A stretch of 64,000 nt of DNA, taken from assembly GCF_000430505.1 (NCBI RefSeq), contig NZ_AUMD01000020.1, positions 62,001-126,000 of the forward strand. Direction: 5' to 3'. Below, piece after piece: positions 34,289-42,591 of the stretch. The DNA comes from Eisenibacter elegans DSM 3317 (lineage in GTDB: Bacteria; Bacteroidota; Bacteroidia; Cytophagales; Microscillaceae). The position numbers and the translations under genes were made by a program. Within the stretch, counting starts at the first letter, position 1, and each line of letters starts with the position of its first letter. The notes below the pieces were generated by a model. The model was given only the letters and a program-made list of their open reading frames with translations. It did no database searches and was not told the origin of the DNA.

Positions 34289-35833
34289 ATGAATGAGCAA
34301 CATCAACAATTTTTTGAGAAAGCCCTCGCCATACAAGCCCAGCGGCAAGAGAAGCTCACAGAAGCCGAGAAAAAGGAAATTGCCCTGCAATTAGGCTTTT
34401 CGGAAGCCGATTGGCAAGCGGTATTGGCAAGTTTTGAGGCGCATTGGGAGAGAGGGGCGGAGTTTCTCAAACGCCTCAACTATGAGAAAGCCATTATAGA
34501 GCTGGAAGATGCCCTCATCATTCAGCCCGAACACGCCGGCACACTGGCAGCTTTGGCGCAGGCGTATTTGGGCGAGTTTCAGAGCAAAAAGCGAAAAAAT
34601 CTCAAAGAGAAAGCCCTGCAATATGCGCAAGAATGCTTGCGCTACAGCCCCAAGAATCAAGAGGCACATCAGGTGATTGACTTTTTTAACCCCAATCAAA
34701 TCCGACCATATACGCCTGCACAACCCAAAGCACGCATCAACCCTCCAAGTACTCAAAAAAAGGAAAAAAACCCATTAAGACATATAGGAACAATCATTTG
34801 GGGCGGAATGGGTTTTGTCGTTTTATTTGGGCTGTATCTTGAATTTGTAAAACCTAATCATAAAAAATACATAAGTAAATCAACCCAAAAAAAAAACCAA
34901 ACCCAGCAAAGCGCTCAACAATCAGGCAAGAGCAGCTATACCGCAAAATATGAAAGTCCTCTGGCCTTTGAGATAGCGGCACTACCGCAGGACTTGGCTG
35001 CAAAATATCAAATTACACAAAAAGACAGCATCACTTGGCAAGTAAGTAGCCTAAGCAAGACGCCACTCTTGGAATTGAAACTGGTAGAAAACAAATGGTG
35101 GTATCCTGATTATGCCGATAAAAGCAAGCCGAGGTCGTATTATGCCGACTTGACACTGGAGCTCAAAACCCTCTGCGACTCTATCCGCTTCGATGCCCTG
35201 ATTTTTGCCTTCCAAGTATTCGATAAGCAGGGCCAAACACTGCACCAAGAAGACTCTCTGTACATCGAACAAAGGTTTTCTTACGATCGGTTTATGAATA
35301 TCCCCAAAGATTACTTTTTCCAAAAAGGCGAAAGCAACAATCTGTACTTTCGGCATACCAGCAAAGAAACCGATGTACAAGACAGCAGCCTAAGCCCCAA
35401 GAAAATTGCGCTCCACCTCCAAACGCTCCAAACAGCCCCACCTCCAAAGTACAAGGAAAAAGCAGTCAAGATTAAAAATGCACCCCAAGATATTGATATT
35501 TTTGAACTAAAGGAAGGCTTTATGGAAGACCCCGGCTCGCCTTACAGCATACACTTTTGGGCTTTGAAAATCCGTAACAATCACGCTAAAAGGGCTGTCA
35601 AGGCAATGTTTATGAGCATTCGCTACTACGACAAAGATAAGCAACTCATCACAGAAGGCGGCGATTATCTGATTCATAACCTTACCGAACCCTTGGCTGC
35701 AGGCTCGGAAAATGTGTATAAAATAAGAACAAATTTAGGCGAAAATATATATAAAAATCCGCCCGTTGTTGTATTGCCCAAAGACATCGCCTATAAAGAA
35801 GTAGCGTTTTCTGTCTTAGAGTGGGAGCGCTAA
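34289..35833 (+). CDS. TPR-containing single-pass membrane protein
   Basis: A 514-residue protein. The cytoplasmic N-terminus (about 1-140) holds tetratricopeptide-type helix pairs (RGAEFLKRLNYEKAIIELED, then LQYAQECLRYSPKNQEA). A basic/proline linker and one transmembrane helix (about 167-187, IIWGGMGFVVLFGLYLEFV) lead to a roughly 310-residue outer domain, predicted mostly beta, which I cannot assign. The topology (TPR inside, beta domain outside) suggests a transducing or scaffold role; this is inference only. It converges on the GLPGLI remnant. Confidence 0.6.
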   Translation: MNEQHQQFFEKALAIQAQRQEKLTEAEKKEIALQLGFSEADWQAVLASFEAHWERGAEFLKRLNYEKAIIELEDALIIQPEHAGTLAALAQAYLGEFQSKKRKNLKEKALQYAQECLRYSPKNQEAHQVIDFFNPNQIRPYTPAQPKARINPPSTQKKEKNPLRHIGTIIWGGMGFVVLFGLYLEFVKPNHKKYISKSTQKKNQTQQSAQQSGKSSYTAKYESPLAFEIAALPQDLAAKYQITQKDSITWQVSSLSKTPLLELKLVENKWWYPDYADKSKPRSYYADLTLELKTLCDSIRFDALIFAFQVFDKQGQTLHQEDSLYIEQRFSYDRFMNIPKDYFFQKGESNNLYFRHTSKETDVQDSSLSPKKIALHLQTLQTAPPPKYKEKAVKIKNAPQDIDIFELKEGFMEDPGSPYSIHFWALKIRNNHAKRAVKAMFMSIRYYDKDKQLITEGGDYLIHNLTEPLAAGSENVYKIRTNLGENIYKNPPVVVLPKDIAYKEVAFSVLEWER

Positions 35834-35857
35834 CCCACAGTTGAGCTACGGGTTAGC
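35829..35857. terminator. Hairpin between convergent frames
   Basis: Perfect 8-bp stem GCTAACCC (35829-35836) and GGGTTAGC (35850-35857), overlapping the stop of the TPR gene. There is no U tract. Confidence 0.35.
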
Positions 35858-35868
35858 TAAGATAACGC

Positions 35869-36145
35869 TTAGCTGCCCGAGCCGCCTAGGTCTTTCTTCA
35901 TTGCTTTAATCTCCTCTTCTACAATGGCCAAGTATTCTGTTTTAGATACCTGTGCTCCTTTTGTGGGTTTTTGGATATCCATATTGCCGTCATTGGGGCT
36001 GATAGCAATGGCTTGAAACGTGCGTTTATCAAACACTAACTCCATAATCAAGCCCGGAAGTCCATAAAAATCCCTAGGGCCGTCTGGTATGTCCAATGCT
36101 TCGCTGTACCAAGTAGCAAAGTTTTTGTACACCCCCCTCCCCCGT
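35869..36145 (-). pseudogene. GLPGLI-family protein, C-terminal remnant
   Basis: The frame carries the family hallmark as FYGLPGLIMELVFDK, preceded by IPDGPRDF (family pattern IxxGPxxFxGLPGLI). Family proteins are exported and about 250 residues long; here only about 90 remain. The frame has no ATG: upstream it runs into a C-rich tract and a stop. A family-2 repeat begins 2-3 bp beyond (36148), so the remnant ends at the element. It is a gene broken at or near a repeat insertion. Confidence 0.7.
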
Positions 36146-36147
36146 CA

Positions 36148-36262
36148 TCACCATTGGATATTTTTGGAAAATTAGCTCCGAAACAAGTCGAGGCCTCATT
36201 TCAGACCCAAAATGAGACTTAGCCCACGGTTTTAACTATGGGATTTGAAAAATGTCCGGTGA
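36148..36262. repeat. Family-2 inverted-repeat element, full reference copy
   Basis: About 115 bp. The left end is TCACCATTGGATATTTTTGG and the right end is AAAAATGTCCGGTGA, imperfect inverted repeats of about 20 bp. Inside are GAGGCCTCATTT, CAAAATGAGACTTAGCCCAC and the hairpin CCCACGGTTTTAACTATGGG. Other copies are at 3251, 15602, 28476, 48337, 48994, 49462 and 63431. It has no coding capacity. It borders the truncated GLPGLI gene. Confidence 0.75.
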
Positions 36263-36599
36263 GTATATATTCCGTATATCATTTTGCTAGAATCAACATC
36301 ATACGACAGTAATTCCGGTTTATGGCAAAATACCGGAGTATTGTATGGTTGTTTTCCTGTTTACTACAAGTTGAGCTAAGAAAAATAATATTGCACAAAA
36401 TATAGACAACTTTTTTAGGAACTAATTGTGCTGTGGGTTTGGAGTATGATTCAAAATAACCTAGATTCACCTAAAATTAACAATAAAAAGAAAAATCAGG
36501 CTCAAAAAATAACTCAAATAATCAATTGAATCTATTTTATAGTAAGTAAAGGTCAAAAATAGAACCATATTCTCATAAACCATCAAACATTATAATACT
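36263..36599. other. Intergenic region upstream of amt
   Basis: AT-rich, with no gene supported. Presumably contains the amt promoter, but no clear TAnnTTTG with a paired TTG was found. Confidence 0.35.
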
Positions 36600-37997
36600 A
36601 TGAACAATCGCTGGTTAATTGCATTTTTCCTTCTTTCGCTCGGAGCCTGCTTAGGCTTAGGTTTTTCGGCTCCTTTTCCGGGGCTGACCGAAGGCACACT
36701 CAACTCAGGAGATGTAGCGTGGTTATTGACAGCCTCGGCCTTGGTGCTATTGATGACCCCCGGGTTATCGTTTTTCTATGCTGGTATGGTACGGCACAAG
36801 AACCTAGTTTCTACAATGTTGCAGAGCTTTATTGCCCTAGGGGTAATCAGCCTATTGTGGGTGGTCGTGGGTTTTGGGTTGGCCTTCGGCAATAGCATTG
36901 GCGGTGAGGGCACAGGCATTATTGGCAATCCATTGAGCTATTTTATGTTTAAGGGAGTGGGTATGCAGCCTAATGCTGATTTTGGAGCGACAATACCCTT
37001 TGCCTTGTTTGCCCTTTTCCAGTTGAAGTTTGCCATCATTACACCGGCCTTGATTACGGGAGGTTTTGCAGAGCGTATCCGATTTTCGGCTTTCTTGCTT
37101 TTTATCTGCCTCTTCTCTATGTTTATCTATGCGCCATTGGCCCATATGACTTGGCATCCGAACGGGTTGTTGGGCAATTGGGGGGTGCTTGATTTTGCCG
37201 GCGGCACAGTAGTCCATATCTCTGCGGGTTTGGCGGCCTTGGCCGGAGCTATCTTCTTGGGCAAGCGTAAAGAGCTGGCTCATGCGCCTTCTAATATTCC
37301 TTTTGTGCTCTTAGGCACTGGTTTGCTTTGGTTTGGCTGGTTTGGGTTCAACGGCGGCTCGGCCTTGGCCGCTGATGGGGTGGCCGCCAAAGCCTTTATC
37401 ACCACCAATACAGCCACCGCCGCCGCAATGATGGCTTGGATTTTCTTTGATGGCTTTACAGGTCGCCGTCCTTCAGCCATAGGGGCTTGTGTGGGCGCCG
37501 TAGTGGGTCTGGTTGCCATCACACCCGCAGCCGCCTTCGTTACGGTGGGGCAAAGCTTCTTCATAGGCTTCAGCGCTTCCATCATCAGTAACTTGGCTAT
37601 CCGTGCCATCAAACACTACACTCAGATAGACGACACACTAGATGTGTTTGCTTGCCACGGCATCGGAGGAATGGTCGGAATGGTCATGACAGGCATCTTT
37701 GCCGAAGAAGTAGGACTCGTTTATGGCAGTACCACAACCTTTATGTCTCACCTCTTGGCCTTGGTATTGGTATCGGTCTTTGCCTTTGGTGGGTCTTACT
37801 TGCTTTATTTCATCACCAACCTCATTATCCCGATGCGCATTACTTCTGACAAAGAAGAAATCGGTCTCGACCTGAGCCAACACAACGAACAGGCCAATGA
37901 GCTGATGAGCCGCCTTAGTGGAGTTGCCATCACAACACACGAAGACAGTCCAAAAAGCGAAAAAATTAATGGCACACCACAAACTGCCACCGCCTAA
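36600..37997 (+). CDS. amt: Ammonium transporter
   Basis: A 465-residue Amt-family channel moving ammonium or ammonia across the inner membrane. An N-terminal signal-like segment (residues 1-22) is followed by 11 transmembrane helices from GDVAWLLTASALVLLMTPG. The twin pore histidines are present (GGTVVHISAG and FACHGIGGMVG), as is the MTWHPNGLLG region. A cytoplasmic tail of about 45 residues ends the protein. No glnK (PII) gene adjoins it, unlike in many genomes. A terminator follows. Confidence 0.93.
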   Translation: MNNRWLIAFFLLSLGACLGLGFSAPFPGLTEGTLNSGDVAWLLTASALVLLMTPGLSFFYAGMVRHKNLVSTMLQSFIALGVISLLWVVVGFGLAFGNSIGGEGTGIIGNPLSYFMFKGVGMQPNADFGATIPFALFALFQLKFAIITPALITGGFAERIRFSAFLLFICLFSMFIYAPLAHMTWHPNGLLGNWGVLDFAGGTVVHISAGLAALAGAIFLGKRKELAHAPSNIPFVLLGTGLLWFGWFGFNGGSALAADGVAAKAFITTNTATAAAMMAWIFFDGFTGRRPSAIGACVGAVVGLVAITPAAAFVTVGQSFFIGFSASIISNLAIRAIKHYTQIDDTLDVFACHGIGGMVGMVMTGIFAEEVGLVYGSTTTFMSHLLALVLVSVFAFGGSYLLYFITNLIIPMRITSDKEEIGLDLSQHNEQANELMSRLSGVAITTHEDSPKSEKINGTPQTATA

Positions 37998-38091
37998 CGA
38001 TACTACAAAGACAAATCATTATCTGAAATCTAAAAACACACCCAAAATAAACAAGTCCTTTTTGCGCACATAGAAGTATGAGAGTAAATCC

Positions 38092-38128
38092 AAAAAACCG
38101 CAGGGTATTGCCTAGCGGTTTTTTAGTT
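38092..38128 (+). terminator. Rho-independent terminator of amt
   Basis: AAAAAACCGC (38093-38101) pairs with GCGGTTTTTT about 12 bases later, followed by AGTTTG. It lies about 95 bp after the amt stop. Confidence 0.75.
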
Positions 38129-38193
38129 TGTGCAACAGCATACTGATTTATTATCTTGTGAGCCATAAAATTATTTTACTTGAAACTATATTT

Positions 38194-38319
38194 GGCGCTA
38201 TCCGCATTGGCGCTCAATACAAATTCGGCTAGGCCAACATTTTTGCCGCTACTGACAACGGAGCTGCTATCCGCAATCGTGGTTTGAGCTTCACTGTAGG
38301 CTACTTCTTCGGTCGCTAA
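38194..38319 (+). pseudogene. C-terminal relic of an outer-membrane beta-barrel protein
   Basis: GAIRIGAQYKFG is followed by an in-frame TAG, then by ATDNGAAIRNRGLSFTVGYF and FGR before TAA. Both parts look like terminal beta-barrel strands (alternating pattern ending in an aromatic residue). No upstream coding part is present. It is a relic of about 41 codons with an internal stop. Confidence 0.4.
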
Positions 38320-38349
38320 TCAAGAAAATCACATCTTAGAATAATCTCG

Positions 38350-38384
38350 CAGCCTCTAGCCATTGTGTTACAGGCTGTTTTTTT
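38350..38384 (+). terminator. Rho-independent terminator after the barrel relic
   Basis: Stem CAGCCT (38350-38355) and AGGCTG (38372-38377), then seven T residues. It probably belonged to the lost outer-membrane protein gene and survives as a relic. Confidence 0.6.
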
Positions 38385-38495
38385 GTATTATTTTTTTGCA
38401 CAGGGCAAATAGGGTGTACTCTGGGTGTAGACCTTTGAAATATCAAACACGGGCACAGCCGCCCAGCATATTTCAAACTTAAACAATTGCACCCT

Positions 38496-38771
38496 ATGCA
38501 AACTATCAAAACTTCCGCCCCCACTCTCAAAAACAATCAGCCCTTTACCAAATCTTTGGCCAATACTCCCCTTACCAAACGCGAGCGTGAGATAGCCCGC
38601 CACCTAGTACACGATAAGTTAGTACGCCAACAAACGCTCGAAGAGATAGCCGACCGCCTTTGTATCTCCTTCCATACTTTGCGTACCCACCGCGACAATA
38701 TCTACAAGAAACTCAATGTACACAATACCCGCGAGCTAAAGCAGTGTCTTGAGCAATACCACTTCGACTAA
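38496..38771 (+). CDS. Small LuxR-type helix-turn-helix protein
   Basis: A 91-residue protein consisting of about 25 polar residues and a LuxR/GerE HTH domain (LTKREREIARHLVHDKLV, then EEIADRLCISFHTLRTHRDN, and IYKKLNVHNTRELKQCL). It has no receiver or sensor domain, so it could be a constitutive DNA-binding protein or partner of another regulator. The ATG at 38496 is preferred over a TTG at 38487. Its target is unknown; the next gene is 200 bp downstream on the same strand. Confidence 0.8.
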   Translation: MQTIKTSAPTLKNNQPFTKSLANTPLTKREREIARHLVHDKLVRQQTLEEIADRLCISFHTLRTHRDNIYKKLNVHNTRELKQCLEQYHFD

Positions 38772-38970
38772 ATCTTAACTAGCTTCATTCTTTTTTAACT
38801 AGACCATCCTTCAACCAGTTTTTTGAGTGGGGATATTCGCACCCTCTCTGGCCTTCACTATTTGTTAACAAAGGCATAATTTAGCCTTGCTGTTTAAGCT
38901 AAAAGGAGCTGTTAACTTGCACACCTAAAAACAACAGTTCCTTTTTCTATTCACCAACGCTTAGACATTA

Positions 38971-41900
38971 ATGAAAAAGCTATTGACAAGGTTGGCTTAC
39001 CAAACATACTTGGCCAAATCCTTGACCCTATTAGCCCCCCTCGTGGTGGGGCTTTGTTTGTTGCTAGGTGGTAGTGCGCTACTCCAAGCCCAAACCGAAA
39101 CAATTGTCATCTGGGATTTTACCGGGCAGCCGGGTGACCAAGTAAGCACTGCCGCCAGCGCTACAGCCGATAACATCACAGGGCTTGATGTTACCCGAAG
39201 TACCGGACTGACTCCCTCATCGGCTGGCGGGTCTATTAGCGCCTCTAACTGGAACGGTACCAATGACCGTTATTTTAGCTTTGATTTTGTGGTGGCCTCA
39301 GGGAAAAAAGTCAGCTTGACCAGCCTATCCCTTGCTACTAGAGCCTCTAACACCGGCCCCCGTGATATGGCCTTGTTGTATAGTGGAGATAATTTCACAA
39401 CCCCATTAGCGACTTGGCAGCACTCAGGTACTAATTTTAACAACCAAACTATTGACTTGTCAACATTGACTGATTTAACAGGAACGGTTACTTTCAGAAT
39501 AGTTAGTGTTGGTACTGTTTCCGCCAATGGCAGCACATTGTCTAGTACAGGAACAGTTCGCTTAACGAATAATAACATCTCAAACAATGTTAGCTTCATC
39601 GGTACGGTCAGTGATGATGCCGGAGGAGGAACGCCTACCCCTACCCTAGCTGTGAACCCTACCAGTTTGGCTTTTGGCACTGTCAATATCAACACTAACC
39701 CCACAGACTTGACCTATGAGTTGACCGCTACTAATCTCACAGAAGATGTAACTATTTCTGTATCAACACCTTTTAGTATTTCAAAAGATGGAGGTGCTAC
39801 TTTTGCTACTAGCCTTAGCTTCACCCCAGCGGAATTGAGTACTGCTCAAACAATCCGAGTACGTGTTGCTACTGACAACTTAGGTAGCTTTAGCGAAACC
39901 ATCAGCCACAGTACTAGTGGTGGGGTATCCCGTAGTTTGATGGTTACGGCTACTGTATTTGATCCGCTCAACATTGTCGAAGACTTCAACTCTTCTTGCC
40001 CGGCAGGCTTACCCGCCGGCTGGTCGGCAGTCAGTGTAGAAGGAGCTCAGGTGTGGGCTTGTACCAACTTTGGTCGCAGCCCTGCCAGCCCTACTGCCTC
40101 CGCCGCTAGCGGGCTGCAAATCAACGGATTTGCTTCAGGCTCTGCACAGTTCAACGAAGACTGGCTCATCACGCCTGCCTATGACCTTAGTGGGTTCAAT
40201 ATTCCCATCTTAGAGTTTTGGAGCAGAGTAGCTTTTAGCGGCCCTCGTTTGCGCTTGTTGGTATCTACTGACTACATTAGTGGAAACCCCAACACTGCTA
40301 CTTGGACAGCGCTTTCTGACCGCTTTGCGACTGCTGATGTATGGACTTTTTCAGAGGGTATCAACTTGAGTGATTTCAAAACTGCCGGGGTGCGCATCGC
40401 TTTTGTGTACAGTTCTTCAGCAGAGAACGGTGCCGCTCGTTGGACATTGGACGATTTTTCACTCCGCAGCGCTGATGTCCCCCCAGCCCCGTTTTTGGTA
40501 ACCAGCATCGGAAATACTGATTATACGCACTTTGGCAAAGCAGCTGTAGGCGAAGTTAGCAGCCGCACTTATACTTTTACTACTAGAGTAGAAAACGCTA
40601 CCGATCCTTTGGTAATTCTGGCAGTAGCAGGCTTTGAGTTCTCTAATGATGGAACTAACTTTAGTACCAGCTTGAGCATCCCGGCTAACGAGGCTAAAAA
40701 TTCTCAAACGATTACTGTGCGCTTCAAACCTACTGCCGAAGGTGCTTTTAGTGGCCCTATCGTGGTGCAGAGTGGTAACCTCAGCCAGCGTGGTGGTTTC
40801 CTGACAGGCAGCACTATTCAGAAGAGCGAGACTTTTGATGTTGTTACTTGGAACATCGAGTGGTTTGGCTCTAATAGCAATGGCCCTAGCGATGTGGATT
40901 TGCAGCTTCAGAATGTCAAAACCATCATCGAAGACCTCGATGCAGATGTGTATGCCTTTCAAGAAATCACAGGATTAGACAAGTTTTATGAGTTGGCCGA
41001 TGCCCTGCCAGCCTATGCGGGTTTCCACTCTACGGCGGTTTCTGGTGGCAGCGGTGGCTTTGCGTCTGCCCAAAAAGTTGCCTTCCTCTACAAAACAGCT
41101 ACCGTAGACACTATCCGTACCCAAGTATTGCTCAAAGGGACAGATGTAAGTACCTTGCCCAACTACCCCGGCAACGACAACAGCCGTTTCTGGGCCAGTG
41201 GCCGCCTGCCGTTTATGGTAGAAATTGATGCCAAAGTAGGAGACGAGAAAAAGCGTATGGCGCTAATCAATATCCACGCCCGATCCAATGGCGGCGGTGA
41301 AAGCACTGCCAACCCTCGTTATGCAATGCGTAAGTATGATGTAGATGTGCTCAAAGACTCGCTCGACACCTACTTCCCTGACTTGCCTTTTATCATCTTA
41401 GGAGACTATAACGACGACCTCGACGAGACCGTAGCCGATCAAAGCGCTGCTACCGTCAACACGAGCGAGACTTCATACATCCGCTACATTCAGGATACCC
41501 AACGCTACAAGCCCGTAACTATCAGCTTAAGCAATGCCGGCCTTCGCTCTTTCATTGCTTTTGAGAATGTGATTGACCATATGATGATGTCCAATGAGTT
41601 GTTTGATGAGTGGTTGGTCAACTCGGAGCGCATTGTCGTACCTTTTGACTTGGTAAGCAATTATCAGAGTACTACTTCTGACCACTTGCCCGTAAAGGCG
41701 CGGTTTGTTTTGAAGACTGCTGCGGCCATCACTACTAAAGCCAATCAGACAATCAGCTTCAGCCTAGGAACTGATAGCCTAAAAACAGTAGGCGCTACAC
41801 CATTCCAGCTGACGGCTACGGCTACCTCTGGTTTGCCTGTAAGCTTTACGAGCAACAACCCTGCAGTGGCTACTATCAGTGGCAACACCGTTACGATTGT

Positions 41901-42276
41901 TGGTCCCGGCACAACAATCATTACCGCCACACAGGCCGGAAATGAGCGTTTCAATGCTGCCCCGTCAGTATCTCGTTCATTGACCGTGAGCCTGCCTACT
42001 ACAGTTACCTCACTGGGGGAATTGACACAAGACAATTGGCTGATGTATCCCAATCCAGTCGTAACGCAGCTCACCCTGCAAGTGCCTGCCGAATGGCAAC
42101 AAGCCGCCAACACCGTAGTGGTGTATAATGCTCAAGGAGTGGCTTTGCAGCAGCAGACTATCGCTGCCAACCAAGCCAATATCAGCCTTAGCTTTGAGGC
42201 GCTGCCCACCGGAGCATATTATCTCATTATCCGCCAAGGCACCAAAACCAGCTTGCAGCGTATACTGAAACAATAG
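38971..42276 (+). CDS. Secreted endonuclease/exonuclease/phosphatase-family protein with T9SS sorting tail
   Basis: A 1101-residue exported protein. It has a signal/anchor (about residues 1-41), beta-sandwich modules (about 45-330), a choice-of-anchor-type beta domain with LNIVEDFNSSCPAG and EDWLITPAYDLSG (about 331-510), and another beta module. An EEP catalytic domain follows (about 620-915) with intact residues in VTWNIEWFG, YAFQEI, ILGDYNDD and STTSDHLPVK. Then come a Big2/Ig-like repeat (about 925-1010) and a type A T9SS tail (NWLMYPNPV ... GAYYLIIRQ). It is probably an extracellular nuclease or phosphodiesterase released or anchored by T9SS; the substrate is not certain. Confidence 0.85.
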   Translation: MKKLLTRLAYQTYLAKSLTLLAPLVVGLCLLLGGSALLQAQTETIVIWDFTGQPGDQVSTAASATADNITGLDVTRSTGLTPSSAGGSISASNWNGTNDRYFSFDFVVASGKKVSLTSLSLATRASNTGPRDMALLYSGDNFTTPLATWQHSGTNFNNQTIDLSTLTDLTGTVTFRIVSVGTVSANGSTLSSTGTVRLTNNNISNNVSFIGTVSDDAGGGTPTPTLAVNPTSLAFGTVNINTNPTDLTYELTATNLTEDVTISVSTPFSISKDGGATFATSLSFTPAELSTAQTIRVRVATDNLGSFSETISHSTSGGVSRSLMVTATVFDPLNIVEDFNSSCPAGLPAGWSAVSVEGAQVWACTNFGRSPASPTASAASGLQINGFASGSAQFNEDWLITPAYDLSGFNIPILEFWSRVAFSGPRLRLLVSTDYISGNPNTATWTALSDRFATADVWTFSEGINLSDFKTAGVRIAFVYSSSAENGAARWTLDDFSLRSADVPPAPFLVTSIGNTDYTHFGKAAVGEVSSRTYTFTTRVENATDPLVILAVAGFEFSNDGTNFSTSLSIPANEAKNSQTITVRFKPTAEGAFSGPIVVQSGNLSQRGGFLTGSTIQKSETFDVVTWNIEWFGSNSNGPSDVDLQLQNVKTIIEDLDADVYAFQEITGLDKFYELADALPAYAGFHSTAVSGGSGGFASAQKVAFLYKTATVDTIRTQVLLKGTDVSTLPNYPGNDNSRFWASGRLPFMVEIDAKVGDEKKRMALINIHARSNGGGESTANPRYAMRKYDVDVLKDSLDTYFPDLPFIILGDYNDDLDETVADQSAATVNTSETSYIRYIQDTQRYKPVTISLSNAGLRSFIAFENVIDHMMMSNELFDEWLVNSERIVVPFDLVSNYQSTTSDHLPVKARFVLKTAAAITTKANQTISFSLGTDSLKTVGATPFQLTATATSGLPVSFTSNNPAVATISGNTVTIVGPGTTIITATQAGNERFNAAPSVSRSLTVSLPTTVTSLGELTQDNWLMYPNPVVTQLTLQVPAEWQQAANTVVVYNAQGVALQQQTIAANQANISLSFEALPTGAYYLIIRQGTKTSLQRILKQ

Positions 42277-42300
42277 CCTTTACGCGGCTGATTAAAATAC

Positions 42301-42335
42301 CCCCCCTTGCGAGACTTAGGCCTCGCAAGGGGGAA
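42301..42335 (+). terminator. Strong hairpin after the secreted nuclease gene
   Basis: Perfect 12-bp stem CCCCCTTGCGAG and CTCGCAAGGGGG with an 8-base loop, followed by AATTTGTTTT. It lies 25 bp after the stop. Confidence 0.75.
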
Positions 42336-42549
42336 TTTGTTTTCCGACTAAAACAAATGGGGCTATCCTCCCACCAATTTTCGGCATCAGAGGGTACTAC
42401 TAAGCCTTTGAATTACTCGGGCAGTTTGGTGTTGTAGTTTTCTACTTCTTTACGACAACTCATACGCCAAAACCGTCTAACGGTTGGGCTCAGCCTCCTA
42501 TGGCTGATTTAGATTTAGGAACACAGCCCTGCTTTTTCACTATTTTGCC

Positions 42550-42557
42550 TATCTTTG
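42550..42557 (+). promoter_or_regulatory. Bacteroidota -7 element upstream of hisG
   Basis: TATCTTTG matches TAnnTTTG, 34 bp before the GTG start of hisG. The region from 42340 to 42550 also holds two small hairpins (AACCGTCTAACGGTT and CAGCCTCCTATGGCTG) upstream of this element; no histidine-rich leader peptide was found. Confidence 0.45.
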
Positions 42558-42591
42558 CAGCACCTGATCATCTTCTCAAAACCACTAAGAC

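Noticed and set aside
36148-36262. CRISPR array made of the repeated segments
   Set aside because: Copies are far apart, in both orientations, variable in length and without regular spacers; no cas genes.
42340-42550. Histidine attenuator leader before hisG
   Set aside because: The small hairpins lie upstream of the likely promoter element, and no short frame with consecutive histidine codons was found.
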